Shown here in pieces: positions 10,251-20,322 of a stretch of 64,000 bases of DNA. The translations under genes and the position numbers were made by a program. The notes under the pieces were generated by a model. The model was not told the DNA's origin, made no database searches, and saw only the letters and a program-made list of their open reading frames with translations. The first letter of the stretch is position 1. Every line of letters begins with the position of its first letter. Origin of the DNA: Gilliamella sp. Occ3-1 (GTDB taxonomy: Bacteria; Pseudomonadota; Gammaproteobacteria; Enterobacterales; Orbaceae); contig NZ_LZHQ01000011.1 in assembly GCF_001690655.1 (NCBI RefSeq), forward strand, positions 62,001 through 126,000. Reading direction: 5' to 3'.

Positions 10251-10488
10251 TATCATCATTTGAAAATTCTGACAGTTCGGCGTCACTATTTTCAGATAAT
10301 AAAATCTGAATGCGTTGCTCAGCTTGCTGTAACTGTTTTTGTCCTGCTTTTGCTAATTTAATCCCTTTTTCAAACTCATTTAGCGCTTCATCTAATGGTA
10401 GATCGCCGTTTTCTAATTGAGTTACAATGGTTTCGAGCTGTTTAAGTGTATCTTCGAAACTTACTTCTTTGTTTTGCTTTTTTGCCAT
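10243..10488 (-). CDS. xseB: Exodeoxyribonuclease VII small subunit
   Basis: 81 residues with the XseB signature [27 protein letters not shown] and EFEKGIKL. XseB forms helical arms around XseA in exonuclease VII, which degrades single-stranded DNA. The acidic C-terminal tail is typical. It overlaps ispA at its 3' end; the xseB-ispA-dxs order is that of E. coli. Confidence 0.95.
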   Translation of the reverse strand: MAKKQNKEVSFEDTLKQLETIVTQLENGDLPLDEALNEFEKGIKLAKAGQKQLQQAEQRIQILLSENSDAELSEFSNDDNE

Positions 10489-10554
10489 ATTTAATTCCCC
10501 TTTGCGTGCGATGAGTATACACTTATTTCCAATAATCGTGAATCTGGGTTTTGT

Positions 10555-11907
10555 TTATTTACTCTCATCTTCGTTATTCAATTCATTCATTGATAATAAG
10601 GTAATATCTGGATTAATCGGTTTTTTAACTTCGATACCCATTTCACGAAATCGTTCAATTTGTCCAATTACATTGCCACGACCTTTACATAACTTGTTCA
10701 TGGAATTTTGATAGGTTTGTTGAGCTTTGTCTAAACAACTGCCCAAATTTTCCATATCTTCAACAAAGCCACGCATTTTGTCATATAATTTGCTTGCTCT
10801 ATCGGCAATAAGTTCAGCATTACGATTTTGATATTCAAATCGCCATAAATTATGGATAGTTCGTAATGCAACTAATAAAGTAGTTGGGCTTACTATCATA
10901 ATATTACTTTTCAGAGCATCGTTAATTAATGTTGGGTCATTATCTATTGCACTTAAAAATGCTGGCTCGACAGGAATAAACATCAAAATATAATCTAATG
11001 AATTAATGCCAATAAGTTTATGATAATCTTTCTGACTAAGTTGTTTTAAATGGTTACGCACAGCCGTTAAATGTTCGGCCATTGCTTTTGCTTTAACGTT
11101 TTCGTCATCACTATTAAAATGGCGTTCGTAGGCAACCAAGGTTACTTTTGAATCAATAACTACATCACCCCCTTGCGGTAAGTGAACAATGACATCAGGT
11201 TGTAATCGTTGATTGTTCTCGTTGGTTAGATTAACTTGTGTTTCGTACTCATAACCTGAACGTAATCCTGAATTGTCCAGAATTTGACTTAGAATAAATT
11301 CCCCCCAATTCCCTTGGGTTTTGTTATTACCTTTTAACGCATTAGTTAGATTGGTTGCTTCTTTACTCATTTGTTCATTAAGTAGTTGCAAGTTACGGAT
11401 TTCATGCGTCAGTGTGTGGCGTTCTTTTGCCTCTTGTCCAAAACTGTCTTGTACTTGTTTTTTAAAACCTTCTAGTTGCTCTTTTAGTGGTGAAAGTAAA
11501 AAATCAAGGCTTTGCTTATTTTGTTGTTCAATCTTTTTGCCACTCTGTTCGAAAATACGATTGGCTAGGTTTTCAAACTGAGTCGTAAGCCGTTGTTCGC
11601 TTTGTTCTAGTATGGTTTGTCGTTCATGTGTTGCACTTAACGTTTCTTCTAAACGCGTTTTGAGTTCGCTAATTTTAATATTCTGCGCTAGATTTTGTTG
11701 TCGATACTGCTCTAATTCATGCTCAAGTTGTTTTACTTGAATTATTAAAGTTTGGTTTTCTTCCTTTTTTTTAATTAGTTGTAGATCGAATAGTTGCTGT
11801 AAATTATTAATTGTTAATTGAGATTTTATAGCAAACACAAATAACATTAAGGCAACAATCCCAATAATAGTGGCAATCCATTCGGTTAATCCTAAAGCAT
11901 TGAACAT
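10555..11907 (-). CDS. rmuC: DNA recombination protein RmuC
   Basis: 450 residues. An N-terminal membrane segment (residues about 10-27) is followed by a long coiled coil rich in Gln and Glu (about 30-180) and then the RmuC nuclease-like domain with GNWGEFILSQIL, QPDVIVHLPQGGDVVIDSKV and LDYILMFIPVEPAFL. RmuC limits inversions at short repeats. It starts 2 bp after epmA, so the two are co-transcribed. Confidence 0.94.
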   Translation of the reverse strand: MFNALGLTEWIATIIGIVALMLFVFAIKSQLTINNLQQLFDLQLIKKKEENQTLIIQVKQLEHELEQYRQQNLAQNIKISELKTRLEETLSATHERQTILEQSEQRLTTQFENLANRIFEQSGKKIEQQNKQSLDFLLSPLKEQLEGFKKQVQDSFGQEAKERHTLTHEIRNLQLLNEQMSKEATNLTNALKGNNKTQGNWGEFILSQILDNSGLRSGYEYETQVNLTNENNQRLQPDVIVHLPQGGDVVIDSKVTLVAYERHFNSDDENVKAKAMAEHLTAVRNHLKQLSQKDYHKLIGINSLDYILMFIPVEPAFLSAIDNDPTLINDALKSNIMIVSPTTLLVALRTIHNLWRFEYQNRNAELIADRASKLYDKMRGFVEDMENLGSCLDKAQQTYQNSMNKLCKGRGNVIGQIERFREMGIEVKKPINPDITLLSMNELNNEDESK

Positions 11908-11909
11908 AA

Positions 11910-12896
11910 TTAAGCCCTTTCAAAAGTAAATGACATCACATCATTCAAGCTATTACAGTTTAGAGCAAGCATAATTAAACGGTCTAATCCGACAGCAACT
12001 CCAGCACAGTCTGGTAGCCCAGCTTCCATAGCGGCCAGTAATTCAATGTCAATATTCTGAGCTGGTAGGTTTTGATTAGTACGATCTAAATTATTTTGTT
12101 CAAAACGCATTCGTTGTTCTTGTGCATTAGTCAACTCTTTAAAGCCATTAGCAAGTTCAACACCTTTGTAATAGAATTCAAATCGGCTAGCTACACGATG
12201 ATCTTCTGGGCTAATAGCGGCTAATGCAGCTTGTGATGCTGGAAAGTTAAATACAGCAATAGGTTTGTCTTGACCAATATGTGGTTCAACGCCGAAAGTG
12301 AATAAGCATTGTAACAATCCATCTTTATCATAATTATCTGTATTAAGTCCGATATCAAGCTGATTTGCTGCATTAGCTAAGGTTGCGTGATCGGCTTCCA
12401 AAGGGTCAATATTAAGATGCCGTTGAAATGCTTTTTGATAAGAAATACGTTCAGCTGGTTCACAATCTAATATAGTTTGTAATAGATCATCGACTTCATT
12501 AATCATTTGCATCATATCAAATTGGATGCGATACCATTCTAACATGGTAAACTCAGGGTTATGATAACGGCTGACTTCTTCATGATTACGAAAACATTTA
12601 CACATTTGATAAATTGGACCACTACCAGCGGCTAGTAAACGTTTCATATGATATTCAGGGCTGGTAATTAATGACATGTTTCGTCCTTGTTGATCGTTGA
12701 TTTCACCAGGCTTTAAAAACTTAGTGTGAAAAGAGCTTAAATGCACGTCTGTTACAGCATATTGGCTTAAGGTTGGTGTTTCGACCTCTAAAATACAGCG
12801 ATCAGTAAAAAATTGACGAATTTGAGAAACAATTTTTGCGCGCTTAAGTAAAGTATTTATAGGTGCAGAAGGTTGCCAAGTCATAAAAATATCCAT
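11910..12896 (-). CDS. epmA: EF-P--(R)-beta-lysine ligase EpmA (PoxA/GenX)
   Basis: 328 residues, a class II lysyl-tRNA-synthetase-like protein lacking the anticodon-binding domain. Motif 2 ([20 protein letters not shown]) and motif 3 ([14 protein letters not shown]) are intact. EpmA attaches (R)-beta-lysine to elongation factor P so that ribosomes pass polyproline stretches. ATG 12896 gives the longest frame; ATG 12884 (MTWQPSAP), closer to the E. coli start, is an alternative. epmB and efp are not in the window. Confidence 0.94.
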   Translation of the reverse strand: MDIFMTWQPSAPINTLLKRAKIVSQIRQFFTDRCILEVETPTLSQYAVTDVHLSSFHTKFLKPGEINDQQGRNMSLITSPEYHMKRLLAAGSGPIYQMCKCFRNHEEVSRYHNPEFTMLEWYRIQFDMMQMINEVDDLLQTILDCEPAERISYQKAFQRHLNIDPLEADHATLANAANQLDIGLNTDNYDKDGLLQCLFTFGVEPHIGQDKPIAVFNFPASQAALAAISPEDHRVASRFEFYYKGVELANGFKELTNAQEQRMRFEQNNLDRTNQNLPAQNIDIELLAAMEAGLPDCAGVAVGLDRLIMLALNCNSLNDVMSFTFERA

Positions 12897-12924
12897 GGAT
12901 TTTGATTAGTTACTAAAAAGAAGC

Positions 12925-12948
12925 GAAATAGGGCAAAAGCCCTATTTC
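12925..12948 (-). terminator. Terminator of opgGH
   Basis: A perfect 10-bp inverted repeat (GAAATAGGGC / GCCCTATTTC) with an AAAA loop on the plus strand, directly after the opgH stop. On the minus strand it is followed by GCTTCTTTTTA, a moderately T-rich tail. It probably ends the lipoprotein-opgG-opgH transcript before epmA. Confidence 0.75.
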
Positions 12949-15309
12949 TTATTGCTGGCGTTCATTTTGCCATATTGAGAACAAATTGTCGTATTTTTCT
13001 TGTTGCTGCCAAATATGACGATGTAATGCGGAAAGAATAATTGGGTCTTCTAAAATAGCTAATTGCTTTTCTTTACTCATTTTCTCTAAGTCTATATGTT
13101 GATACTGTTCAATAAGCTCATTGCGTTTTTGTTGGTTCTTATTATTAAATCTATGTCTTGAAGTCGACAAAGCGCAGGTTAATGCATTATAAATAGGATC
13201 GATCAATGCCATAATAAAACCATGTCCAACAAATGAAGCTTCGGTTTTAATTAAATATTCACCGGTAAGAGTAACTGCTCTTGCTGGGCGTGTTTCTTCA
13301 GGGGTTAAAAATAGTCCTAATTTTTTTGCCTTCATACCGATACTTGCAAGTCCAGATACTCTAATTACTAAAGGCGAAATAGTTAAAGGTACCAATATGG
13401 CTATATACCAATAAGTAAATTGTGGATTTAACCAGATAATTACTCCTAACCAGATAATACCTAATAATGACAGTGGCCAACAAAAATAAAATGATTCCCC
13501 CCATGTTAGAGCGTCGTCACTTCGGGATGGTGACTTCCATTGAATTTTACTGCCCATCCATGCTTTAAGTACAAATTTACTATGAAAGATCATGCGTATT
13601 GGCGCTAAAATCATTGACCAAATCATTTCAATCAGTATTGATAAAGTTAATTTAAATATACCACCAACATCTTTTGCCCCAGTTCTAGCTATAATAATAC
13701 CGTAGCTGAAGAATTTAGGTGCAAACAGTAAAACCATTGTGGTTGATAATAACTCAATGGCCAATTGTTCATCCCACCTTGGCCAAGTGGGATAAAATTG
13801 GTTAGGTTGAAAAAAATATTGAGGCTCAGAAATATTAAATACTAATAATAATAGCGTTGAAAATATTAAAAATATTAACCATAATAAAGATGAAATATAA
13901 GCCATGCCACTAGTAGCAAACATTAAACGATGGGTTAATTTAATACGACTTTTGAAGATTAATTTTAAATTAATTAAGTTGCCCATACACCAGCGATTAT
14001 CACGTTTTAAATCTTCAATCATATTACCGGGTAGCTCTTCATAACTTCCGCTCATATTATAAGCAATCCAAACGCCATAACCAGCACGCCGCATAAGCGT
14101 CGCCTCAACTAAATCATGCGATAATATATGAATTGGCCCTTTACGTTTTTGCAGTGGCGATAATATGCAATGCTCAATAAAAGGTTTTAAGCGAATCATT
14201 GCATTATGTCCCCAATATTGCGCTTCGCTTAATTGCCAAAAGTGTGTACCAGCACAAAATATATCACTATAAATCTGGTTGGCAAATTGTTGAATACGAC
14301 CATAAAGCGTGGTCATTCTTACTGATTTTGGTGGTGATTGTAAAATACCGGCTTTAGGGGTCATTTCCATCATGGCGATCATTTTTAAAATGCAATCACC
14401 TGTCATGATACTATCGGCATCAAGGATCATCATGTATTCATATTGATGTCCCCAACGACGGCAAAAATCATCAATATTGCCGCTTTTACGTTTTACACGG
14501 CGTTTTCGGTGACGATAAAAAAGGTTGCAACCATTGTTTTGTTTTGCTGCATTAAATTCAGCCCAAGCTTTAAGTTCGTTAACATACAGATCGGGATCGT
14601 TAGTATCACTTAAGATATAAAAATCACAACAAGCTGCGTGACCTGTTTCGACTAAGGACTGATAAGTTGCTTTTAACCCAGCAAATACCCGAGCAACATC
14701 TTCATTACAAATTGGCATAACAAGAGCTGTTCGATGTTTTGTATTGATATGCGACGCTGGTTCATTGGGTATAGGGATTGTGTAACGGTCTTTACCCATG
14801 ATCGTTAAAATTAACCCCATAATGCTGGTCCAAAATCCAATAGAAATCCAACAAAATAAAATAGCAAACAAGACAATAATCGCCCCTTGTATGATATAAG
14901 GTATTATGCTGTAGATGGCTAATTCAGGATTGATATCCCAATTAGTCATAAAATTGATTTTTTGCCAACTTTGGTATGGTAATAAAGAAGATAGATAAGT
15001 GGTTCCATAGTATGTTTGTACTACAATGAGCGCAAACATAATAAAGCGTCGAATTATAGCTAGAATATTAAAGTTATGTTTTGACTTGGCAATATAGCGC
15101 TGGTTCCAGATTTGAGGTTGAATTGAAACGCGTTCAACTTCAGGATAACTTGGTTGTTGTTTTCGGTCATCAATAAAAGAACTAGTATCGCCAATCTGAT
15201 TTAAGCGATATTTTAAGAACTCAACATCATCAGGTGGTGTTGTATTATTTTCATATTTTTGACGCCAAGCTTCAGCATCAGGTAGATTTGTAAAGTAATC
15301 TTTTTTCAT
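12949..15309 (-). CDS. opgH: Glucans biosynthesis glucosyltransferase H
   Basis: 786 residues, somewhat shorter than E. coli OpgH (about 850). An inner-membrane GT2 enzyme that polymerises UDP-glucose into the backbone of osmoregulated periplasmic glucans. Seen: N-terminal membrane segments (about 85-175), the GT2 core with YILSDTNDPD, MILDADSIM and the acceptor motif RDNRWCMGN (about residues 440-448), and several C-terminal membrane segments. Follows opgG by 35 bp, as in E. coli. Confidence 0.95.
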   Translation of the reverse strand: MKKDYFTNLPDAEAWRQKYENNTTPPDDVEFLKYRLNQIGDTSSFIDDRKQQPSYPEVERVSIQPQIWNQRYIAKSKHNFNILAIIRRFIMFALIVVQTYYGTTYLSSLLPYQSWQKINFMTNWDINPELAIYSIIPYIIQGAIIVLFAILFCWISIGFWTSIMGLILTIMGKDRYTIPIPNEPASHINTKHRTALVMPICNEDVARVFAGLKATYQSLVETGHAACCDFYILSDTNDPDLYVNELKAWAEFNAAKQNNGCNLFYRHRKRRVKRKSGNIDDFCRRWGHQYEYMMILDADSIMTGDCILKMIAMMEMTPKAGILQSPPKSVRMTTLYGRIQQFANQIYSDIFCAGTHFWQLSEAQYWGHNAMIRLKPFIEHCILSPLQKRKGPIHILSHDLVEATLMRRAGYGVWIAYNMSGSYEELPGNMIEDLKRDNRWCMGNLINLKLIFKSRIKLTHRLMFATSGMAYISSLLWLIFLIFSTLLLLVFNISEPQYFFQPNQFYPTWPRWDEQLAIELLSTTMVLLFAPKFFSYGIIIARTGAKDVGGIFKLTLSILIEMIWSMILAPIRMIFHSKFVLKAWMGSKIQWKSPSRSDDALTWGESFYFCWPLSLLGIIWLGVIIWLNPQFTYWYIAILVPLTISPLVIRVSGLASIGMKAKKLGLFLTPEETRPARAVTLTGEYLIKTEASFVGHGFIMALIDPIYNALTCALSTSRHRFNNKNQQKRNELIEQYQHIDLEKMSKEKQLAILEDPIILSALHRHIWQQQEKYDNLFSIWQNERQQ

Positions 15310-15344
15310 ATTTTTATCTTATAATAATAATGACTATTACATTA

Positions 15345-16907
15345 CTATTGTGCTGGGTATTGCCCGCTCCAAGTTTCAGAAATCACTTCATTGGTTGCTT
15401 GTGAAGCAAGTTGTACTCGAATATCAGTTGCTCTTTTACTCTCTTCAACATTGAATCGAACAATTACACGCCATCCTTTAATTATTGGATTGTATTGTGA
15501 CTCACTACTTACGATAGAACCGTTGGTAATACTTGAAATTACTTTGACAGGTTCGTTTTCTGATAATGTAGGGCCGGCAAAGTCAATCACGTATGCATTA
15601 GATCCATCAAGTTTACGAATTAAATTAGCTTGTTTTATATCGCCTAATGACAATCGGGTACTAATAGCTCTTGCAATATTATTAGGATAACGCTGTAGTT
15701 CATGTAATGAATAATGTAATCGATATTTGATATCAAGTACATCGCCAGCTTTATATTGTTTTTCTGGTACCCAAAAAGTAACAATATTATCGTTAGTTTC
15801 ATCAGCTGTTGGGATTTCAACTAATTCGACTCGTCCTTTTTGCCAATCACCTAAAATTTCAGTCCAAACGCTTGGGCGTTTTTCATAATGATCATCGAGA
15901 TCTTGATAATCATCAAAACCTTTAGCACGCTGAATTAAACCAAAAGCTTTTGGGTTTTCTAGACTATATGATGAAAACGATAGACGTTTAGGATTATTTA
16001 ATGGACGCCAGATCCATTCGTTATTATTAGCTAAAATTGACAGACCATTAGAGTCATGCATTGCTGGTCGGTAATTTAATAATGGTGATGGCTGATTAGG
16101 TCCAAATAAAAACATACTGGTTAATGGAGCAATGCCTAGTTTTTTCACCGAATCGCGGAAAAAGACTTTAGCTTGTACAGTAACAGTTGTATCAATACTT
16201 GGAACTAATGTAATTTTATAAGCACCAGTTACGCTTGGTGAGTCGAGTAAAGCATAGATAACTAAGTGTTTCTGATTTGATTTTGGTCTTTCAATCCAAT
16301 ATTCTTTAAAACGTGGAAACTCCTCACCAGACATTTCTCCAGTGTTAATGGCAAGCCCTCTTGCTGACAGGCCATAGCGCTGATCTTTACCCACCGCACG
16401 AAAATAACTGCCACCAAGAGCTGAAAATATTTCATCGTCAGTTTTTGTTGGGTTATTAATTGGATAATGGACTTTAAAACCAGCAAAACCCAAATTCTTA
16501 GTGTCTAGTTTATCAAGATTGATCTGGCTCAAATCAAAATAGCTGGGATCATATTGGATTGGATTAATTTGATTATCAACAATTTCATTGATTTTTATTG
16601 GAATATCAAAGTACATTCCTTCGTGATAAAACTCAAGTTTGAAACGACTTTTTCGATCACTCCAGTAGGCCTTTTGATGATTAAATAAAATTTTTTGATA
16701 ATCAGCAAATTGCAAAGAAGCTAATTCATTAGGAATATTTTTAGATGGTTGAACATAAGCCTTTTTAGATAGTTTTTCGGCTTTTACAACTACATCGTCA
16801 AACGAAAAAGCCCATGCAGAAATACTAATACAACTAGCTGAAGCTAAGCAGAGTAGCTTGCAAATTAATATTTTATTAAATTTACGAATTGAAAATAAAT
16901 TGTACAT
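15345..16907 (-). CDS. opgG: Glucans biosynthesis protein G (periplasmic)
   Basis: 520 residues, close to E. coli OpgG (511). The N-terminus has a basic start, a hydrophobic core (about 14-32) and an SAWA-F cleavage site, so it is exported. The mature part begins FSFDDVVVKAEKLSKKAY, characteristic of MdoG/OpgG, and includes GGSYFRAVGKDQRYGLSARGLAI. OpgG helps release or branch the beta-glucans made by OpgH. Preceded by a lipoprotein gene 18 bp away. Confidence 0.95.
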   Translation of the reverse strand: MYNLFSIRKFNKILICKLLCLASASCISISAWAFSFDDVVVKAEKLSKKAYVQPSKNIPNELASLQFADYQKILFNHQKAYWSDRKSRFKLEFYHEGMYFDIPIKINEIVDNQINPIQYDPSYFDLSQINLDKLDTKNLGFAGFKVHYPINNPTKTDDEIFSALGGSYFRAVGKDQRYGLSARGLAINTGEMSGEEFPRFKEYWIERPKSNQKHLVIYALLDSPSVTGAYKITLVPSIDTTVTVQAKVFFRDSVKKLGIAPLTSMFLFGPNQPSPLLNYRPAMHDSNGLSILANNNEWIWRPLNNPKRLSFSSYSLENPKAFGLIQRAKGFDDYQDLDDHYEKRPSVWTEILGDWQKGRVELVEIPTADETNDNIVTFWVPEKQYKAGDVLDIKYRLHYSLHELQRYPNNIARAISTRLSLGDIKQANLIRKLDGSNAYVIDFAGPTLSENEPVKVISSITNGSIVSSESQYNPIIKGWRVIVRFNVEESKRATDIRVQLASQATNEVISETWSGQYPAQ

Positions 16908-16925
16908 AAAAGACTCGCGTTAGTA

Positions 16926-17588
16926 TTATCTAAAAATATTAAAATAATTGATAATATTGTGTTTTGGATCATCCAAGCATTTTTCAATGTAATCTATTTT
17001 CATTTCTTGTAGGATACTTGGATTCTCGCTTATCAGAAAGTGTGAATAGTCATCTTTAGCAATTTTTGTTTGTAAAGATGATATCTCTTGCTGAGATATT
17101 TTAAATTTTGGACGAAAATATTGGGTTATTTTTATATTATCTTTTGTATAGATTGCAGTAATGAAATCGGCTGAATATTGGCAATAATTTTTTATATTGT
17201 TTTTAGTTGGTTTAATTTTTCTTAATTCAATATCATGTTCGGCTTGGTTTTCCTCAACCACTCTTTTGAGTTGCATATGATACTGTAATTTATAATTTTC
17301 GTTCAGATAAAAACTTAACACACAAGAAGATTGGTTATTATCACCTCTACATTTTAGAATGCCGTGTTTAGTGATGTAGTTATCGAAGTTCTTATCACCA
17401 ATAAACTGAAGTAATTGATTTTTAGCATTAACAACATAAGGATTGTTAATCTCAGTTTGTTGCTTTAATTGAGATAGTTGCTCTGTTTCGGAAATTGGTT
17501 CATTATTTTTTAAAGGTAAATTTTTTTTTGCACAACTTGTGACAAGAATAGAAACAAAGGTGCATATAAGGATATTACTTATTTTCAT
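16926..17588 (-). CDS. Uncharacterised lipoprotein upstream of opgG
   Basis: 220 residues. Residues 1-19 form a lipoprotein signal with the lipobox VTSC (Cys19) followed by Ala-Lys-Lys; with no Asp at +2 it would be sent to the outer membrane. The rest is hydrophilic and I do not recognise a domain. Cys101, Cys108 (CRGDNNQSSC) and two later Cys could form disulfides. It ends 18 bp before opgG and is probably co-transcribed with opgGH, hinting at a cell-envelope or glucan role (inference). Confidence 0.7.
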   Translation of the reverse strand: MKISNILICTFVSILVTSCAKKNLPLKNNEPISETEQLSQLKQQTEINNPYVVNAKNQLLQFIGDKNFDNYITKHGILKCRGDNNQSSCVLSFYLNENYKLQYHMQLKRVVEENQAEHDIELRKIKPTKNNIKNYCQYSADFITAIYTKDNIKITQYFRPKFKISQQEISSLQTKIAKDDYSHFLISENPSILQEMKIDYIEKCLDDPKHNIINYFNIFR

Positions 17589-17808
17589 TTATCAAATTCC
17601 ATGAGCATATTCTTTAGGTTAATTTTAAAGAGGTTAATTTTAAAGCTAGCAACTTTGCCACTAATTTATTTAGTTACGTGAATAGTAACAACAGCCACTT
17701 ATAACAATTTCTGCTGTAGCGCGAAATTATATACTCTTATTGATTTAAAAACACTAGCAGATTGAATTAAATTTATAAAAAGCAAACACTAAATATAATC
17801 AATTTTAT
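17589..17808. other. Intergenic region with short tandem duplication
   Basis: No gene seen. It holds a directly repeated AGGTTAATTTTAAAG (two copies around 17616-17652) just upstream of the lipoprotein gene, within AT-rich sequence that presumably carries the promoter of the lipoprotein-opgGH unit. Confidence 0.4.
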
Positions 17809-18048
17809 TTAATGTTTGCATATTTTTTTATTATCAACTGTAAATACAGATTCATGAGCAATTGAAGGGGTAAATTTACCTTTTGCTTTTAAAAAAGCGA
17901 TCAGTTGCTCTGCATTCATATTGGTTTTTGAACAAGTATGAAATATGGCATTTTCCCCAAACTTTTCTTTGATAGCATCAAGCAAAGAAGATTTAGTGTA
18001 ATTGTTTCCATTCATCATATGCAATACTTCATGTCCATGAATTGACAT
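17809..18048 (-). CDS. yecH: YecH-like small metal-binding protein
   Basis: 79 residues. The start SIHGHEVLHMM, the FHTCS motif and the C-terminal KKICKH agree closely with E. coli YecH (DUF2492 family). The spaced His and Cys residues suggest metal binding; the function is not known. A single gene downstream of RNase II. Confidence 0.85.
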   Translation of the reverse strand: MSIHGHEVLHMMNGNNYTKSSLLDAIKEKFGENAIFHTCSKTNMNAEQLIAFLKAKGKFTPSIAHESVFTVDNKKICKH

Positions 18049-18174
18049 TATAACCTCCCTGAATTATTGTTCATATAAATGATTAATTCATCATTTACAG
18101 TCTCGAAAGATAGCAGATATTCTTAATAAGAAAAAGATGTTTAATATTAAAAATATCATAAAGTTTTGATTATC

Positions 18175-18194
18175 CCCTGATATATATCAGGGGG
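18175..18194. repeat. Perfect 20-bp palindrome between rnb and yecH
   Basis: CCCCTGATATATATCAGGGG reads the same on both strands. It lies 55 bp downstream of the rnb stop on the minus strand. It may be the terminator stem of rnb, but no proper T-run follows on either strand, so an operator or processing site is possible. Confidence 0.6.
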
Positions 18195-18248
18195 AGATAA
18201 CAGTAAAAAGGCTGTAAATTCAAGCAAGAATAATCTTTCTTTTATTCT

Positions 18249-20186
18249 TTAATCATTGGTTAATTTTGTAATAATTGATTGATTTTCGTTTTTAATCTGG
18301 TGAATAACGACAGAGATAGTATCAGCAAGTTTATAGCAAACTTCATCTTTAATTTTGATGATACCTTCATCGGGTAAAGGAGTAATTTCGTCCTTGACTG
18401 GATGAAACATTGACAATGGTACAAATGCAAAAGCGCCTATATCGCATAAACGAACTCGAGCCCCGCCACGATTGATATCGATAATTTCAGCGGAGAAACT
18501 TTTACCTATTTTATCAGATAAGTATTGAGCATAAAGATTTTCTGCCATATCACGTTCTGCATAGCGTAATGTTTTGCGTCTTTCATTCATGTTTTTTAAT
18601 TGATCTTTATCGGGTGCGATTAATTCTTGTGATCGGATAAATGCTTTGATTAATCGATGGTTGACCATATCACCATATTTACGTATTGGTGAAGTCCATG
18701 TTGCATAGGCATCAAATCCCAAGCCAAAATGTGGTTTAGGTTCAGTTGAAAAATCAGCAGGGCTTTGGAACTTGCGAAGTTTTGTGGACAAAAATGGAGT
18801 GTTGTCGATTATACGACGCAACTTTACGTAACCATCGAAAGATAATAATGATTCTTTATCAAACTCAGTGATTCCGTTGTCATTTAAAAAAGTCACTACT
18901 TGTTCAATATATTTATTATCAAAACCTGAATGAATATTAAAAATTCCAAAACCAATTTTATTTTTTAATTGCAATGTTAAAGCTTGGTTAGCTAAAACCA
19001 TGACTTCTTCTACTATTTGATTTGCAATCCGACGAGACTCTTTAATTATTGATTTAACTTGGCGATTTTCATCAAGTTCAAAACGATAATCTCCATTATC
19101 TTTAAAAACTAATGCATGATTTTGCCGCCATGTCATACGAATTTTTGCTAAGTCAGCTAAATGTTTAAGTTGCTGTTTAATAATTGGATTGTTAGTTTTT
19201 AAATCTTCATTATTTTCTAAAAAATTAGAAACATTGTTATAAGTTAATTTAGCTTTTGATTCAATCCAAGCTGGTATAAAAGTGATCTCATGGCTATTAA
19301 TATTGCCCGTTTCGTCAATACTCATTTTACATATCATTGCTGGACGTTTTTGGTGTGCTTTTAATGAACATAAATCATTGGCAAGCTCTTTGGGTAGCAT
19401 AGGGATATTAAAATCAGGCAAATAAGTGGTAAAATTTCTGATTTTGGCAATACGATCAAGTTCGCTATCTTGTAATACATAAGCGCTCGGATCGGCAATG
19501 GCAACCATCAATTGATAATCGCCTTGTTCACTTTTTGATATCGCAATAGCATCATCCATATCTTCTGTATCTTCGCTATCGATGGTGAAAAAGTTAACAT
19601 CGGTTAAATCTTGACGGTTATCAAGTTCAGTACCGTTAATTGATAATGAACCGAACTGTGGGGCGTGAGTTTCTAAATCGTAGCGCGCTAACGTTTTTAG
19701 CCAAAGTTGATAAGGTGAATTGCTTTCAGCAACAAAACGAACAATTTCGGCAAGAAATTGATTCCGTTCTTCTTGCAAAGGGTGAGAAACAAGCGTTGCC
19801 ACAACCCAATCGCCTTCTTTTAGTTTTTCGCTAACTTGCTTGTTTATTTTGCAACGAATGGCTAGATTAGTTGACATATTTTCAGGATAAATAACCATTG
19901 CACGATCTTGAAAGCCTATTTTGCCAATAAATTTTTGCAATGCACTTTCAATTAATAATTCAGGCTCAAAAGACTCTTTATCGTTATTACTTATTACTGT
20001 CCCTGATACCTTATCACCATTGCAAACTCTTTTCATTTTAGCAATAGGGATGAAATAACTTTTTTTATTATCAACATCTAAAAAACCAAATCCTTTTTCA
20101 TGAGCTCTAATAGTGCCTTCAACGCGTGGTGTTTGTTCATGGAGTTCTTGTTTTAATTGTGCGAGTAGAGGGTTATTTTGAAACAT
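18249..20186 (-). CDS. rnb: Exoribonuclease II
   Basis: About 645 residues. Begins MFQNNPLLAQLKQELHEQTPR, nearly identical to E. coli RNase II. Contains the cold-shock OB domains (about 20-170), the RNB catalytic domain with the acidic cluster FTIDSEDTEDMDDAIAIS (about 197-214), and a C-terminal S1 domain. Degrades mRNA 3' to 5' to nucleoside monophosphates. The frame extends to a GTG at 20198, but ATG 20186 has an AGG site 5 bases upstream and matches homologues. Confidence 0.95.
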   Translation of the reverse strand: MFQNNPLLAQLKQELHEQTPRVEGTIRAHEKGFGFLDVDNKKSYFIPIAKMKRVCNGDKVSGTVISNNDKESFEPELLIESALQKFIGKIGFQDRAMVIYPENMSTNLAIRCKINKQVSEKLKEGDWVVATLVSHPLQEERNQFLAEIVRFVAESNSPYQLWLKTLARYDLETHAPQFGSLSINGTELDNRQDLTDVNFFTIDSEDTEDMDDAIAISKSEQGDYQLMVAIADPSAYVLQDSELDRIAKIRNFTTYLPDFNIPMLPKELANDLCSLKAHQKRPAMICKMSIDETGNINSHEITFIPAWIESKAKLTYNNVSNFLENNEDLKTNNPIIKQQLKHLADLAKIRMTWRQNHALVFKDNGDYRFELDENRQVKSIIKESRRIANQIVEEVMVLANQALTLQLKNKIGFGIFNIHSGFDNKYIEQVVTFLNDNGITEFDKESLLSFDGYVKLRRIIDNTPFLSTKLRKFQSPADFSTEPKPHFGLGFDAYATWTSPIRKYGDMVNHRLIKAFIRSQELIAPDKDQLKNMNERRKTLRYAERDMAENLYAQYLSDKIGKSFSAEIIDINRGGARVRLCDIGAFAFVPLSMFHPVKDEITPLPDEGIIKIKDEVCYKLADTISVVIHQIKNENQSIITKLTND

Positions 20187-20322
20187 ATGGCCTAACACTA
20201 GTTAAAAAGTTGGTGTTAAATTCTATCATATTTATGCAAATTGTGGTTATTGAATTAATCGGTGATGGTATTGAAAATAGACGTATAATAATGCCATTTA
20301 AAATAATTGGTCGAATTAAAGT

